DNA of 64,000 bases, taken from positions 1 to 64,000 of the forward strand of contig DASUVX010000075.1 of NCBI GenBank assembly GCA_036378735.1, written 5' to 3'. The DNA is from GCA-003244245 sp036378735. GTDB lineage: Bacteria; Actinomycetota; Actinomycetes; Mycobacteriales; Pseudonocardiaceae. The notes below the pieces were generated by a model, which worked only from the letters and a program-made list of their open reading frames with translations, was not told where the DNA came from and made no database searches. Below, piece by piece: positions 45,118-53,381 of the stretch. The position numbers and the translations under genes were made by a program. Positions within the stretch are counted from its first letter, which is position 1; the number at the start of each line of letters is the position of its first letter.

Positions 45118-46809
45118 TCAGAACTGGGCCGGCTCGCGGTACTCACCCCACTGGACCTTGAGCGCCCCACAGATTTCGCCGAGAGTGGCCTCAGCCCGCG
45201 CCGCATCGAGCATCGGCTCGATGAGGTTGCCCTCCCCTGCGGCTTGATCAACCATGGCCGCGAGAGCCCGGTCGAGAGCGGCCTGATCGCGCTGGCTGCG
45301 GCGCTGCGCCAGCGCCTGGTTCTGCGCACATTCCACCTCGTGGCTCACCCGCAGGATCTCCAGCTCCTCGGTCACCGATCCGGTCAGCGTGTTCACCCCG
45401 ACGATCTTCTTGTCGCCTTTCTCCAGCGCCTGCTGGTAGGCGAACGCCGCGTCGGCGATCTCGCCGGTGAACCAGCCGTCCTCGATACCGCGCAGGATGC
45501 CGGAGGTCATCTCACCGATGGGATGCCGGCCCGACCGGATGTGGGCCATGTCCTTGATCCGGGCAAAGATCCGCTCTGCGTCCGCCTCCAGGCGGTCGGT
45601 CAGCGCTTCGACGTACCACGAGCCACCCAGCGGGTCGATCACGTTGGCCACCCCGGACTCCTCCATGATCACCTGTTGGGTGCGCAGCGCGATCTCCGCG
45701 GCGCGCTCCGTGGGCAGCGCCAGGGTCTCGTCCAGGGAGTTGGTATGCATCGAGTTGGTGCCGCCCAGCACCCCGGCCAGCGCCTCGATCGTGGTTCGCA
45801 CGATGTTGTTGTAGGGCTGCTGCGCGGTGAGCGACACCCCCGCGGTCTGGGTGTGAAAGCGCAGCCACTGCGCCTTGTCGCTGGTGGCACCGTAGACGTC
45901 ACGCATCCACCGAGCCCAGATCCGCCGGGCGGCGCGGAACTTCGCGATCTCTTCGAAGAAGTCCATGTGCGCGTCGAAGAAGAACGTCAGACCTGGGGCG
46001 AAGCGGTCGACGTCGAGGCCGCGGGAGCAGCCCAGCTCCACGTACCCGAACCCGTCGGCGAGCGTGAAGGCCAATTCCTGCGCGGCCGTCGCGCCGGCTT
46101 CCCGGATGTGATATCCGGAGATCGACAGCGGCTTGTAGGCCGGGATCTTCTCCGTGCAGTACTCCATCAGATCGCCGATCAGGCGCAGATGCGGTTCCGG
46201 GGGGAACAGCCACTCTTTCTGGGCGATGTACTCCTTGAAGATGTCGGTCTGCAGGGTGCCGTTGAGCCGGGTGATGTCCGCACCCTGCCTTTCGGCGGCG
46301 ACCAAGTACATGCAGAACATCGGCACCGCCGGGCCGGAAATCGTCATCGAGGTGCTGATCTGCTCCAACGGGATGCCGGCGAACAGGACGTCCAGATCTG
46401 CGGCACTGTCGATCGCCACGCCGCAGTGGCCCACCTCGCCGAGGCTGCGCGGATCGTCGGAGTCGCGGCCCATCAGCGTGGGCATGTCGAAGGCCACCGA
46501 CAGGCCGCCCGCACCGTTGCGCAGTATCTGCCGGTAGCGCTCATTGGTCTGGCCGGCGTTGCCGAAACCGGCGAATTGGCGGATCGTCCAGGTACGTCCC
46601 CGGTAGCCGGTGGAGTGCACGCCGCGGGTGAACGGGTACTCGCCCGGCCAGCCGATCCGCTCGTCGACCGGCTCGCCCCCGCGCGGCCCGTACACCGGGT
46701 CGACCTCGACTCCGGACAGGGTGGTGAAGTCCGCGTCACGCAACCGTCCCTGCTGCTGCGCCTGCGCGTACCGCCGCCGCCAACGCTCCCCACCGTCGTC
46801 ACATGCCAT
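45118..46809 (-). CDS. icmA: Isobutyryl-CoA mutase large subunit IcmA
   Basis: Catalytic barrel of a B12-dependent acyl-CoA mutase without the B12-binding domain; 563 residues from the ATG at 46809. Substrate residues are diagnostic: Phe in WTIRQFAGFG (Tyr in methylmalonyl-CoA mutase, Ile in 2-hydroxyisobutyryl-CoA mutase) and Gln in KEYIAQKEWLFPPEP (Arg in methylmalonyl-CoA mutase). Both are the isobutyryl-CoA mutase choices. It interconverts isobutyryl- and n-butyryl-CoA. The small B12-binding subunit IcmB is not in this window. The MeaB chaperone gene is 1 kb away. Confidence 0.9.
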   Translation of the reverse strand: MACDDGGERWRRRYAQAQQQGRLRDADFTTLSGVEVDPVYGPRGGEPVDERIGWPGEYPFTRGVHSTGYRGRTWTIRQFAGFGNAGQTNERYRQILRNGAGGLSVAFDMPTLMGRDSDDPRSLGEVGHCGVAIDSAADLDVLFAGIPLEQISTSMTISGPAVPMFCMYLVAAERQGADITRLNGTLQTDIFKEYIAQKEWLFPPEPHLRLIGDLMEYCTEKIPAYKPLSISGYHIREAGATAAQELAFTLADGFGYVELGCSRGLDVDRFAPGLTFFFDAHMDFFEEIAKFRAARRIWARWMRDVYGATSDKAQWLRFHTQTAGVSLTAQQPYNNIVRTTIEALAGVLGGTNSMHTNSLDETLALPTERAAEIALRTQQVIMEESGVANVIDPLGGSWYVEALTDRLEADAERIFARIKDMAHIRSGRHPIGEMTSGILRGIEDGWFTGEIADAAFAYQQALEKGDKKIVGVNTLTGSVTEELEILRVSHEVECAQNQALAQRRSQRDQAALDRALAAMVDQAAGEGNLIEPMLDAARAEATLGEICGALKVQWGEYREPAQF

Positions 46810-46857
46810 GACATCCAATAGTAGGACATCCAACAACCTTTTTATCCCGACCTTTCC

Positions 46858-46921
46858 CCCGACATGGAGACATATCGGGGTGAAAGGGGGCCCCTTTACC
46901 CCGTTATGTCTCCATGTCGGG
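46858..46921. repeat. 64-bp palindromic element, family B copy 1
   Basis: Arms 46858-46889 and 46891-46921 pair along their whole length with one mismatch and one unpaired base, leaving a single central base. The outer part shares GACATGGAGACATATCGGGG with copy 2 at 59655-59718. The right arm encodes the last residues (RPDMET) and the stop codon of the thiamine-binding-family gene, and the element lies upstream of icmA. Confidence 0.85.
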
Positions 46922-47224
46922 ACGGGAGGTGGCGAGGTGTTGGTGGACGCGGTCGACTTTGGCCTGTAGCTGGTTGGTGTGGCCGGGGCGGATGTCGGCT
47001 TTGAGGACCAAGCTCGTCCGGGTGGCGCCGACGCTGGCGGCCTCGACCGCGCGGCGCACCACGTCCATCACCTCATCCCATTCCCCCTCGATGAGGGTGA
47101 ACATCGCGTTGAGCTCGTAGGGCAGCCCGGAGTCTGCGACCACCCGGACGGCCTCCGCCACGGCGGCACTGACGCTGTCGGATTCGCCCCCGGCGGGGGC
47201 GACGCTGAATGCCACGATCATCAT
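46904..47224 (-). CDS. MTH1187-family thiamine-binding-like protein
   Basis: 106 residues of the YkoF/MTH1187 fold: MIVAFSVAPAGGESDSVSAA, LPYELNAMFTLIEGEWDEVM and TSLVLKADIRPGHTNQLQAK. Family members bind thiamine or related small molecules as ferredoxin-like dimers. The C-terminal six residues and the stop come from the family B palindromic element, an apparent replacement of the original end. It is divergent from the MarR gene and precedes icmA on the same strand. Confidence 0.85.
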   Translation of the reverse strand: MMIVAFSVAPAGGESDSVSAAVAEAVRVVADSGLPYELNAMFTLIEGEWDEVMDVVRRAVEAASVGATRTSLVLKADIRPGHTNQLQAKVDRVHQHLATSRPDMET

Positions 47225-47272
47225 CCCAGCCTGCCCTACCCGGCGGGCACGCGTGGCCTTACGGTTTCATCC

Positions 47273-47779
47273 ATGTCCTCGCATCATCCGCTGCCGTTCG
47301 ACCCGATCGAACGCGCGGCGCGAATCTGGCAAGACCGCATCGGGCCAGCGGGGACGATGGCTGCGGTGACCAACATCATGCGGGTACAGCAGATCCTCCA
47401 GTCGGCGGTGGATGCCGCGCTGCGCCCGCACGGCCTGACCTTTGCCCGGTACGAAGCGCTAGTCCTGCTGGTGTTCTCCCGTCAGGGCACCCTGCCGATG
47501 AAGGTGATGGGCCAGCGCCTCCAGCTGCACCCGACCAGCGTGACCAACATCGTGGACCGCCTGCAGGCCGACAGCCTCGTCGAGCGCAGTGGCCACCCGA
47601 CCGATCGGCGCACCACCCTGGTCACGATCACCGAAGCCGGCCGGCAGCGTCAGAAAGCCGCCACCGTGGCACTGACCGACATCGACTTCGGCTTCGTCGG
47701 GCTGGACGAAGGGCAGACCGCCCAGCTGTCCGCCCTGCTCACCCAGGTACGCCGCGCCGCCGGCGATTTCACCGACTAG
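47273..47779 (+). CDS. MarR-family transcriptional regulator
   Basis: 168 residues. A MarR winged helix: LTFARYEALVLLVFSRQGTL, the recognition region GQRLQLHPTSVTNIVDRLQA and the wing DRRTTLVTITEAGRQ. The ATG at 47273 excludes unrelated upstream sequence. It lies in the middle of the acyl-CoA gene set, convergent with meaB, so it may respond to acyl-CoA or aromatic ligands; no operator was identified. Confidence 0.9.
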   Translation: MSSHHPLPFDPIERAARIWQDRIGPAGTMAAVTNIMRVQQILQSAVDAALRPHGLTFARYEALVLLVFSRQGTLPMKVMGQRLQLHPTSVTNIVDRLQADSLVERSGHPTDRRTTLVTITEAGRQRQKAATVALTDIDFGFVGLDEGQTAQLSALLTQVRRAAGDFTD

Positions 47780-47798
47780 ACCGTCAGTGCCCGCGTGA

Positions 47799-48767
47799 TC
47801 AGGCGCCCAGTTCGCCGATCAACTCGTCAGCCGCTCGGTACACGTCCAGCTCCCCGACGACCACTCGTTTGGCCAGCCCGGGTAAGGCGCTACCGCGCAG
47901 CACGTCGCCGAGCCTGCCGTGCAGTTGCGCCAGCGCGATCGCCTCGATCTCGGCCTCCGCGCGGCGCTGCCGGCGGGCATCCAACTCTCCGTGATCGAGC
48001 ATCCACGCCCGGTGCTGCTCGATCGCCCCGACCAGCTCGTCGATGCCGTCGGACCTGGTGGCCACCGTGCAGATCACCGGCGGCCGCCAGCTCGGGCCCG
48101 CGCTGCCCCGCCGGCCCAGCGAGATCAAGTGTCTGAGCTCCCGGACGGTCTGATCGGCGCCTTCCCGATCGGCCTTGTTCACCACGAAGACGTCGGCGAC
48201 CTCGAGGATGCCCGCCTTGGCCGCCTGAATCCCGTCGCCCATTCCTGGTGCCAGCAGCACCACCGTGGTGTCCGCCAGCGCCATGACCTCCACTTCGGAC
48301 TGGCCGACGCCGACGGTCTCCACCAGCACTTCGGCACATCCGGCCGCGGCCAGCACCCGCAGCGCCTGCGGGGTGGCCCAGGCGATGCCTCCCAGGTGCC
48401 CGCGGGTGGCCATGGACCGGATGAAGACCCCGGGATCGGTCGCATGTTCCTGCATCCGCACCCGGTCGCCGAGCAGCGCGCCGCCGGAGAACGGCGACGA
48501 CGGGTCGACGGCGAGCACGCCGACCCGCTTACCCGCCGCGCGAAGCGCGGTGACCAGCACACTGACCGTGGTCGATTTGCCCACCCCGGGCGGCCCGGTG
48601 ACGCCGACGACCTGGGCTCGGCCGGTATCGCGGGCCAGCGCCGCCGCCAGCGCGCGCAACTCCGGCGCACCGTCCTCGATCAGCGAGATGAGCCGGGCCA
48701 CGGCGCGAGCCTGACCCTGCCGCGCGTGGACGACCAGGTCGTCGATATCGCGACTGGCTGCTGGCAA
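47799..48767 (-). CDS. meaB: MeaB-type GTPase chaperone of B12-dependent acyl-CoA mutases
   Basis: G3E GTPase of 322 residues. Walker A is VTGPPGVGKSTTVSVLV, then VLAVDPSSPFSGGALLGDR, the switch region VETVGVGQSEVEVMALAD and the base motif FVVNKADREGAD. These proteins gate cofactor loading and protect methylmalonyl-, ethylmalonyl- and isobutyryl-CoA mutases. The first possible start is TTG at 48767, eight bases after the thiolase stop. Candidate clients in this window are IcmA (45118) and MeaA (60558). Confidence 0.92.
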   Translation of the reverse strand: MPAASRDIDDLVVHARQGQARAVARLISLIEDGAPELRALAAALARDTGRAQVVGVTGPPGVGKSTTVSVLVTALRAAGKRVGVLAVDPSSPFSGGALLGDRVRMQEHATDPGVFIRSMATRGHLGGIAWATPQALRVLAAAGCAEVLVETVGVGQSEVEVMALADTTVVLLAPGMGDGIQAAKAGILEVADVFVVNKADREGADQTVRELRHLISLGRRGSAGPSWRPPVICTVATRSDGIDELVGAIEQHRAWMLDHGELDARRQRRAEAEIEAIALAQLHGRLGDVLRGSALPGLAKRVVVGELDVYRAADELIGELGA

Positions 48768-48774
48768 TGCGAGC

Positions 48775-49983
48775 TCACGCCACGGCGTCGTTGGGGTTGC
48801 CGGGCACCCGCAGGATCAGCGCGTCACCCTGACCACCGCCGCCACACAGCGACGCTGCGCCCACCCCGCCGCCGCGCCGCCGCAGCTCCATCGCCAGGTG
48901 CAGCACCAGCCGGGCGCCGGACGCGCCGATGGGGTGACCCAGCGCGATCGCCCCGCCGTTGGGGTTGACTCGCTCCGGGTCGATGCCGAGCTTGCGGGTG
49001 GACACCACGCCCACTGCGGCGAACGCCTCGTTGATCTCGACCACGTCCAGGTCGCTGACCTCGATGCCTTCCTTGCGGCAGGCCGTCAGCACCGCGTTGG
49101 CGGGCTGTTCGTGCAGGCTGGAGTCGTCGGGCCCGGCCACCATGCCGTGCGCGCCGATCTCGGCCAGCCAGCTCAGGCCCAACTCGGTCGCCTTGGCCTT
49201 GCTCATGACGACGACCGCGGCGGCCCCATCCGTGATGGGAGACGACGACCCGGCGGTGATGGTGCCGTCGGCGGCGAAGGCCGGGCGCAGCTTGCTCAGC
49301 CCTTCGGTGGTGGTATCCGGCCGGATGCCCTCGTCGCTTTCCACCACGACCGGGTCACCCTTGCGCTGCGGCACGGTCACCGGGGTGATCTCGTCAGCGA
49401 ACAGCCCGTTTTTCACCGCGCGGCCGGCACGTTGATGCGACTGCGCGGCGAACTCGTCCTGTTCCGCGCGGGTCAACTGGTGGCGCGCGTTGTGCTTCTC
49501 GGTGGAAGCACCCATCGCGACCTGGTCGAATGAGTCGTGCAGGCCGTCGTAGGCCATATGGTCGAGCATGGTGACATCGCCGTATTTGAACCCGGAGCGC
49601 GACTTGGGCAGCATGTGCGGCGCCTGGGTCATCGACTCCTGGCCGCCGGCCACGACGATCTCGCACTCGCCGGCCCGGATCAGCTGGTCGGCCAGCGCGA
49701 TCGCGTTCAACCCGGACAGGCACACCTTGTTGACCGTCAGAGCCGGCACGTCCATCCCGATCCCGGCATTCACCGCCGCCTGCCGCGCAGGGATCTGACC
49801 GGCGCCCGCGGTGAGCACCTGGCCCATGATCACGTACTGCACCTGTTCGGGCGACACGCCGGCACGTTCGAGGGCGGCCTTGATGGCGAAGCCGCCGAGC
49901 TGGGCGGCCGAGAAATCCTTGAGCTGACCGAGCAGCCGCCCCATCGGGGTGCGGGCGCCGGCGACGATGACGGAACCGGTCAT
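48775..49983 (-). CDS. Acetyl-CoA C-acetyltransferase (thiolase)
   Basis: 402 residues. Catalytic Cys in VNKVCLSGLNAIALAD, His in GGAIALGHPIGASGARL and the second Cys in AASLCGGGGQGDALI. The ATG at 49983 has GGAGG seven bases before it. Being a biosynthetic-type thiolase beside mce, ccr and meaB, it probably condenses two acetyl-CoA to acetoacetyl-CoA, the first step of the ethylmalonyl-CoA route. The M. tuberculosis homologue fadA4 (Rv1323) also lies next to mce. Confidence 0.93.
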   Translation of the reverse strand: MTGSVIVAGARTPMGRLLGQLKDFSAAQLGGFAIKAALERAGVSPEQVQYVIMGQVLTAGAGQIPARQAAVNAGIGMDVPALTVNKVCLSGLNAIALADQLIRAGECEIVVAGGQESMTQAPHMLPKSRSGFKYGDVTMLDHMAYDGLHDSFDQVAMGASTEKHNARHQLTRAEQDEFAAQSHQRAGRAVKNGLFADEITPVTVPQRKGDPVVVESDEGIRPDTTTEGLSKLRPAFAADGTITAGSSSPITDGAAAVVVMSKAKATELGLSWLAEIGAHGMVAGPDDSSLHEQPANAVLTACRKEGIEVSDLDVVEINEAFAAVGVVSTRKLGIDPERVNPNGGAIALGHPIGASGARLVLHLAMELRRRGGGVGAASLCGGGGQGDALILRVPGNPNDAVA

Positions 49984-50101
49984 AACGCAGACCTCCGGCA
50001 TAACATGAATGTTCAGGGGCTGTCTCTCGACCTTACCGCGCTATCCCCAATCGCACGCGAGATGACGAGAGCACCCTCCAACCGGCCGTACGCTGCATGT
50101 C

Positions 50102-50548
50102 ATGACACCACTCCCAGCTTTCGTCACCGCGATCGATCACGTCGGCATCGCGGTGCCCGATTTCGAGGCGGCCGTCGAGTTCTACCGGACGACATTCGGG
50201 CTGGAGCTGGCGCACGAGGAGGTCAACGAGGAGCAGGGAGTGCATGAGGCGATGCTGCGCGCGCCCGGCGACCCCGGCACCGGTGCCGCGATACAGCTGC
50301 TAGCTCCGTTGAGCCCAACGTCCACTATCGCCAAGTTCCTGGACCGCAGCGGCCCCGGGCTGCAGCAACTGGCTTACCGGGTCACCGACATCGAGGCCGC
50401 CAGCCAGGCACTTCGCGCCAACGGCGTCCGGCTGCTCTATGACGCCCCACGCCGCGGCACCGCTGGATCAAGAATCAACTTCATTCATCCCAAGGACGCC
50501 GGTGGCGTGCTGGTCGAACTGGTGCAACCAGCCGGCGGCGCGCACTAG
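50102..50548 (+). CDS. mce: Methylmalonyl/ethylmalonyl-CoA epimerase
   Basis: 148-residue VOC-fold metalloenzyme. Metal ligands of the family can be placed in AIDHVGIAVPDFEAAVEFYR, GLQQLAYRVTDIEAA and GGVLVELVQP, and NFIHPKDAGG is a signature. It inverts the alpha-carbon of methylmalonyl- or ethylmalonyl-CoA; here, between thiolase and ccr, it would turn Ccr's (2S)-ethylmalonyl-CoA into the (2R) form for MeaA. It is divergent from the thiolase gene. Confidence 0.93.
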   Translation: MTPLPAFVTAIDHVGIAVPDFEAAVEFYRTTFGLELAHEEVNEEQGVHEAMLRAPGDPGTGAAIQLLAPLSPTSTIAKFLDRSGPGLQQLAYRVTDIEAASQALRANGVRLLYDAPRRGTAGSRINFIHPKDAGGVLVELVQPAGGAH

Positions 50549-50578
50549 CCGCGATCAGGCAGCCCAAAGACGGTACGA

Positions 50579-50595
50579 GGTGCGCTTGACGCACC
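50579..50595 (+). terminator. Hairpin after mce
   Basis: GGTGCG pairs with CGCACC around CTTGA, 30 bases beyond the mce stop codon. No T run follows, so it is only terminator-like. Confidence 0.4.
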
Positions 50596-50662
50596 ATGAA
50601 TGCGGTTAGGCGCGACCAACAGAGCGAACAGACCGGTCTCACTCACTCGGCGCTGTGGCGAT

Positions 50663-50671
50663 TGATATACT
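50663..50671 (+). promoter_or_regulatory. Probable ccr promoter (extended -10)
   Basis: TGATATACT carries an extended -10 (TG-N-TATACT) about 65 bases before the ccr GTG start. No good -35 lies 17 bases upstream. ATTGATATACTGATCGAT around it contains repeated TGAT steps that could be operator-like. Confidence 0.5.
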
Positions 50672-50736
50672 GATCGATAGCCTCAGCGTAGCCGTGCCAT
50701 TCCCGCGCGGGAAGCGGACACCAGGGAAGGACGACT

Positions 50737-52068
50737 GTGCAAAAGATCCTCGATGCCATTCTCAGCGACGACGTCGATTCCATCGGCTCACTGCCGGTGC
50801 CGGAAACGTACCGGGGAATTACGGTCCACGCAGACGAGGCCGACATGTTCGCCGGTATGCCCAGCCGTGACAAGGACCCCCGCCAGGCCCTGCACCTGGA
50901 TGAGATACCGATGCCGGAGCTGGGCCCAGGCGAAGCCTTGGTCGCCGTCATGGCCAGTGCCGTCAACTACAACACGGTGTGGACGTCGATCTTCGAACCG
51001 CTACCGACCTTCGGGTTTCTCAAGCGCTACGGCCGTATCTCTCCGTTGGCCGCCCGGCACGACCTGCCCTACCACGTGGTCGGGTCGGACCTGGCCGGCG
51101 TCGTGCTGCGGACCGGAGCCGGGGTGAACGCCTGGCGCCCGGGCGACGAGGTAGTAGCCCACTGCCTGTCTGTCGAGCTCGAGCATCCCGACGGGCACAA
51201 CGACACGATGCTCGACCCGGAGCAACGTATCTGGGGTTTCGAGACCAATTTCGGCGGCCTAGCCGAGGTTGCGCTGGTCAAATCCAACCAACTGATGCCG
51301 AAGCCGGCCCACCTGACCTGGGAAGAAGCCGCGAGCCCGGGTTTGGTCAACTCCACCGCATACCGGCAACTGGTCTCCCGCAATGGCGCGGACATGAAGC
51401 AGGGCGACACCGTGCTCATCTGGGGTGCGTCGGGCGGCCTGGGCTCATACGCCACCCAGATGGCCCTGGGTGGCGGCGCCACCCCCGTCTGTGTGGTCTC
51501 CAGCCCGGAGAAGGCGGAGATATGCCGGCAGATGGGCGCCGAGTTGGTCATCGATCGCAACGCTGAGGGCTACCGATTCTGGAAAGACGAGCACAATCAA
51601 GATCCGCGGGAGTGGAAACGGTTCGGGAGCAAAATCCGCGAGCTCACCGGCGGTGACGACCCGGACATCGTCTTCGAGCACCCGGGCCGGGAGACCTTCG
51701 GTGCCAGCGTCTACGTCGCCAAGCGGGGCGGCACGATCGTCACCTGTGCCTCCACCTCGGGCTTTAACCATATCTACGACAACCGCTACCTGTGGATGAA
51801 CCTCAAGCGGATCATCGGCTCGCACTTCGCCAACTACCGCGAAGCGTGGGAAGCCAACCGGCTGATCGCCAAAGGCAAGGTCCACCCGACGCTGTCACGG
51901 GTCTACCCGCTGGAACAGACCGGGCAGGCGGCCCACGACATGCACCGCAACATTCACCAGGGCAAGGTCGGTGTGCTCTGCCTGGCTCCCGAAGAGGGTC
52001 TGGGCGTCCGCAACCCGGAGCTGCGCGAGGTACATCTGGAGGCGATCAACCGCTTCCGCGGCGTGTGA
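50737..52068 (+). CDS. ccr: Crotonyl-CoA carboxylase/reductase
   Basis: Medium-chain reductase that turns crotonyl-CoA, CO2 and NADPH into ethylmalonyl-CoA; 443 residues. The four CO2-binding residues known for the family are all present: Asn79 (SAVNYNTVW), Phe168 and Glu169 (IWGFETNFGG) and His363 (IIGSHFANYREAW). This marks it as a true carboxylase, not a plain enoyl reductase. The NADPH loop is WGASGGLGSYATQMA. The GTG start follows GGAAGGA. It is the key enzyme of the ethylmalonyl-CoA pathway and of ethylmalonyl extender supply for polyketides. Confidence 0.97.
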   Translation: MQKILDAILSDDVDSIGSLPVPETYRGITVHADEADMFAGMPSRDKDPRQALHLDEIPMPELGPGEALVAVMASAVNYNTVWTSIFEPLPTFGFLKRYGRISPLAARHDLPYHVVGSDLAGVVLRTGAGVNAWRPGDEVVAHCLSVELEHPDGHNDTMLDPEQRIWGFETNFGGLAEVALVKSNQLMPKPAHLTWEEAASPGLVNSTAYRQLVSRNGADMKQGDTVLIWGASGGLGSYATQMALGGGATPVCVVSSPEKAEICRQMGAELVIDRNAEGYRFWKDEHNQDPREWKRFGSKIRELTGGDDPDIVFEHPGRETFGASVYVAKRGGTIVTCASTSGFNHIYDNRYLWMNLKRIIGSHFANYREAWEANRLIAKGKVHPTLSRVYPLEQTGQAAHDMHRNIHQGKVGVLCLAPEEGLGVRNPELREVHLEAINRFRGV

Positions 52069-52145
52069 AGCTGTCCTGATCGCAAGTTCCCCTGATCGTG
52101 GCCCCTGAGAGCCCCCTGATAGCTAGGACGGCTGACTCGTCAGCC
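52069..52145 (+). terminator. Hairpins after ccr
   Basis: AGCTGTCCT (52069-52077) can pair with AGGACGGCT (52125-52133) with one mismatch, spanning 65 bases that contain four CTGA-type steps. A perfect hairpin GGCTGAC-TC-GTCAGCC (52130-52145) follows. Together they may end the ccr transcript; there is no T run. Confidence 0.4.
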
Positions 52146-52170
52146 CTCAGCACCCGAGTAACGTGGCCGC

Positions 52171-53055
52171 ATGGGCTCAGTCCACGATCGTGATCTGCTA
52201 CCGATGAGGTCGACGTTCGACATCGTCCGTCGCGGATATGACTGCGCGCAGGTGGACTACCAGCTCGAGCAATTGCGGGCCGATCTACAAATCGCAGTGA
52301 CGGATCGGGATGCCGGGGCCGCCCAGGCCGCCGAGCTCACCCGGACCCTGGAGGCGGCTCGCGGGGAGATCGATGAGCTGCGCGCCGAGCTGAAGCGTCT
52401 GGCGGCGCCACCGACCTCCGTCGAAGGTATGAGTGAGCGGGTAGTGCGCATGCTGCGCAGCGCCCAGGCCGAGGCCGCGGAGATCAACGCCGCGGCTACC
52501 GCGGCGGCCACGGCGACCAGGGCCGATGCCGAGCGCGAGGCCGACGAACTGCGCACCCGCTACGAGCAGATGATCGCGCAGGCACAGCGACGGCAATCAG
52601 CGCTGGAGGACGAACACGAGCGGGCCATCGCCGACGCGCGTCGCCAGGGGGAGCAAATCGTGGCGCAGGCCAAACAGCGCGCCGCGCAGCTCGACACCGA
52701 CTCAGCGGCCCGCAGGCGGCAGGTCGAGGAAGATTTCGACATCACCATGTCGCAGCGGCGTCGCGACACGACACGTGCGCTTGCCCAGGAAGAGGAAAGT
52801 AGCAAGGCCGAAGCGAAGCGACGCATCGACGAGGCGACCGACGTGGCCCGCCGCCTGGTTACCGAGGCCGACCAGACAGCCGTCGCCCGGGTCAAGGAGG
52901 CCACCCGCCAGGTCGAGGCGCTGCGGACGTTGCGCCGCCAGATCACCAACCAGCTGCAGTCGGTGAGTTCGAAGCTGGAGGACGCGCTGCGGCAGCTCGC
53001 GCCCGGCCCGGAGCCAGACGACGTGCTCGCCGGGGAGCCGGCTCAGCGGAACTGA
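52171..53055 (+). CDS. DivIVA-like coiled-coil protein
   Basis: 294 residues. A DivIVA-like N-terminal motif (FDIVRRGYDCAQVDYQLEQL) is followed by long Ala/Glu/Arg-rich coiled coil (about residues 35-275) and a short acidic tail. There are no membrane segments. DivIVA-type proteins organise polar growth and cell-wall assembly in actinobacteria; similar coiled-coil genes are found near ccr/mutase genes in Streptomyces, but no functional link is known to me. Confidence 0.75.
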   Translation: MGSVHDRDLLPMRSTFDIVRRGYDCAQVDYQLEQLRADLQIAVTDRDAGAAQAAELTRTLEAARGEIDELRAELKRLAAPPTSVEGMSERVVRMLRSAQAEAAEINAAATAAATATRADAEREADELRTRYEQMIAQAQRRQSALEDEHERAIADARRQGEQIVAQAKQRAAQLDTDSAARRRQVEEDFDITMSQRRRDTTRALAQEEESSKAEAKRRIDEATDVARRLVTEADQTAVARVKEATRQVEALRTLRRQITNQLQSVSSKLEDALRQLAPGPEPDDVLAGEPAQRN

Positions 53056-53059
53056 CGCG

Positions 53060-53353
53060 CTACCATCGCCGGCGGGTAGGCGCTCGCCGGGTCCGAGCCG
53101 TCCAGCAGCCGGTGTGCCAATGCCGGCGATCAGTTGACGATCCACCCGCTCCCGCCGGCCATGCCACCAGATGCGCGACGCCGGGCTTGATCTCGTGGTC
53201 GCAACCCGGGCAGCGGTAGCTCTTGACGGCCTGTTCCCCGGCCACCGCCCGGACCAGCCAGTCCCCGTCCGAACTGGTTTCCAACCGTGCCCAACCCGCC
53301 CCACGCACCGTTGGCGGCGGGGCTGCACGGCGTGGGAACTTGCGTCGCGGCAT
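53060..53353 (-). CDS. Zinc-ribbon actinobacterial conserved protein
   Basis: 97 residues. The basic start MPRRKFPRRAAPPP is followed by DWLVRAVAGEQAVKSYRCPG, CDHEIKPGVAHLVAW and RRHWHTGCW, which place a CxxC pair and a His/Cys set for one metal ion. Homologues in many actinobacteria are annotated only as ATP/GTP-binding or hypothetical proteins. The ATG at 53353 is preferred over one seven codons upstream. It follows the P450 gene by 28 bases on the same strand. Confidence 0.75.
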   Translation of the reverse strand: MPRRKFPRRAAPPPTVRGAGWARLETSSDGDWLVRAVAGEQAVKSYRCPGCDHEIKPGVAHLVAWPAGAGGSSTDRRHWHTGCWTARTRRAPTRRRW

Positions 53354-53381
53354 CACCACCCACCCTACGGGCACCTTGTGA

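Noticed and set aside
45088..46821. A 577-codon open frame on the plus strand opposite icmA
   Set aside because: It is the antisense of a well-conserved gene; its translation is low-complexity His/Arg/Gly sequence with no family signature, as expected in high-GC DNA.
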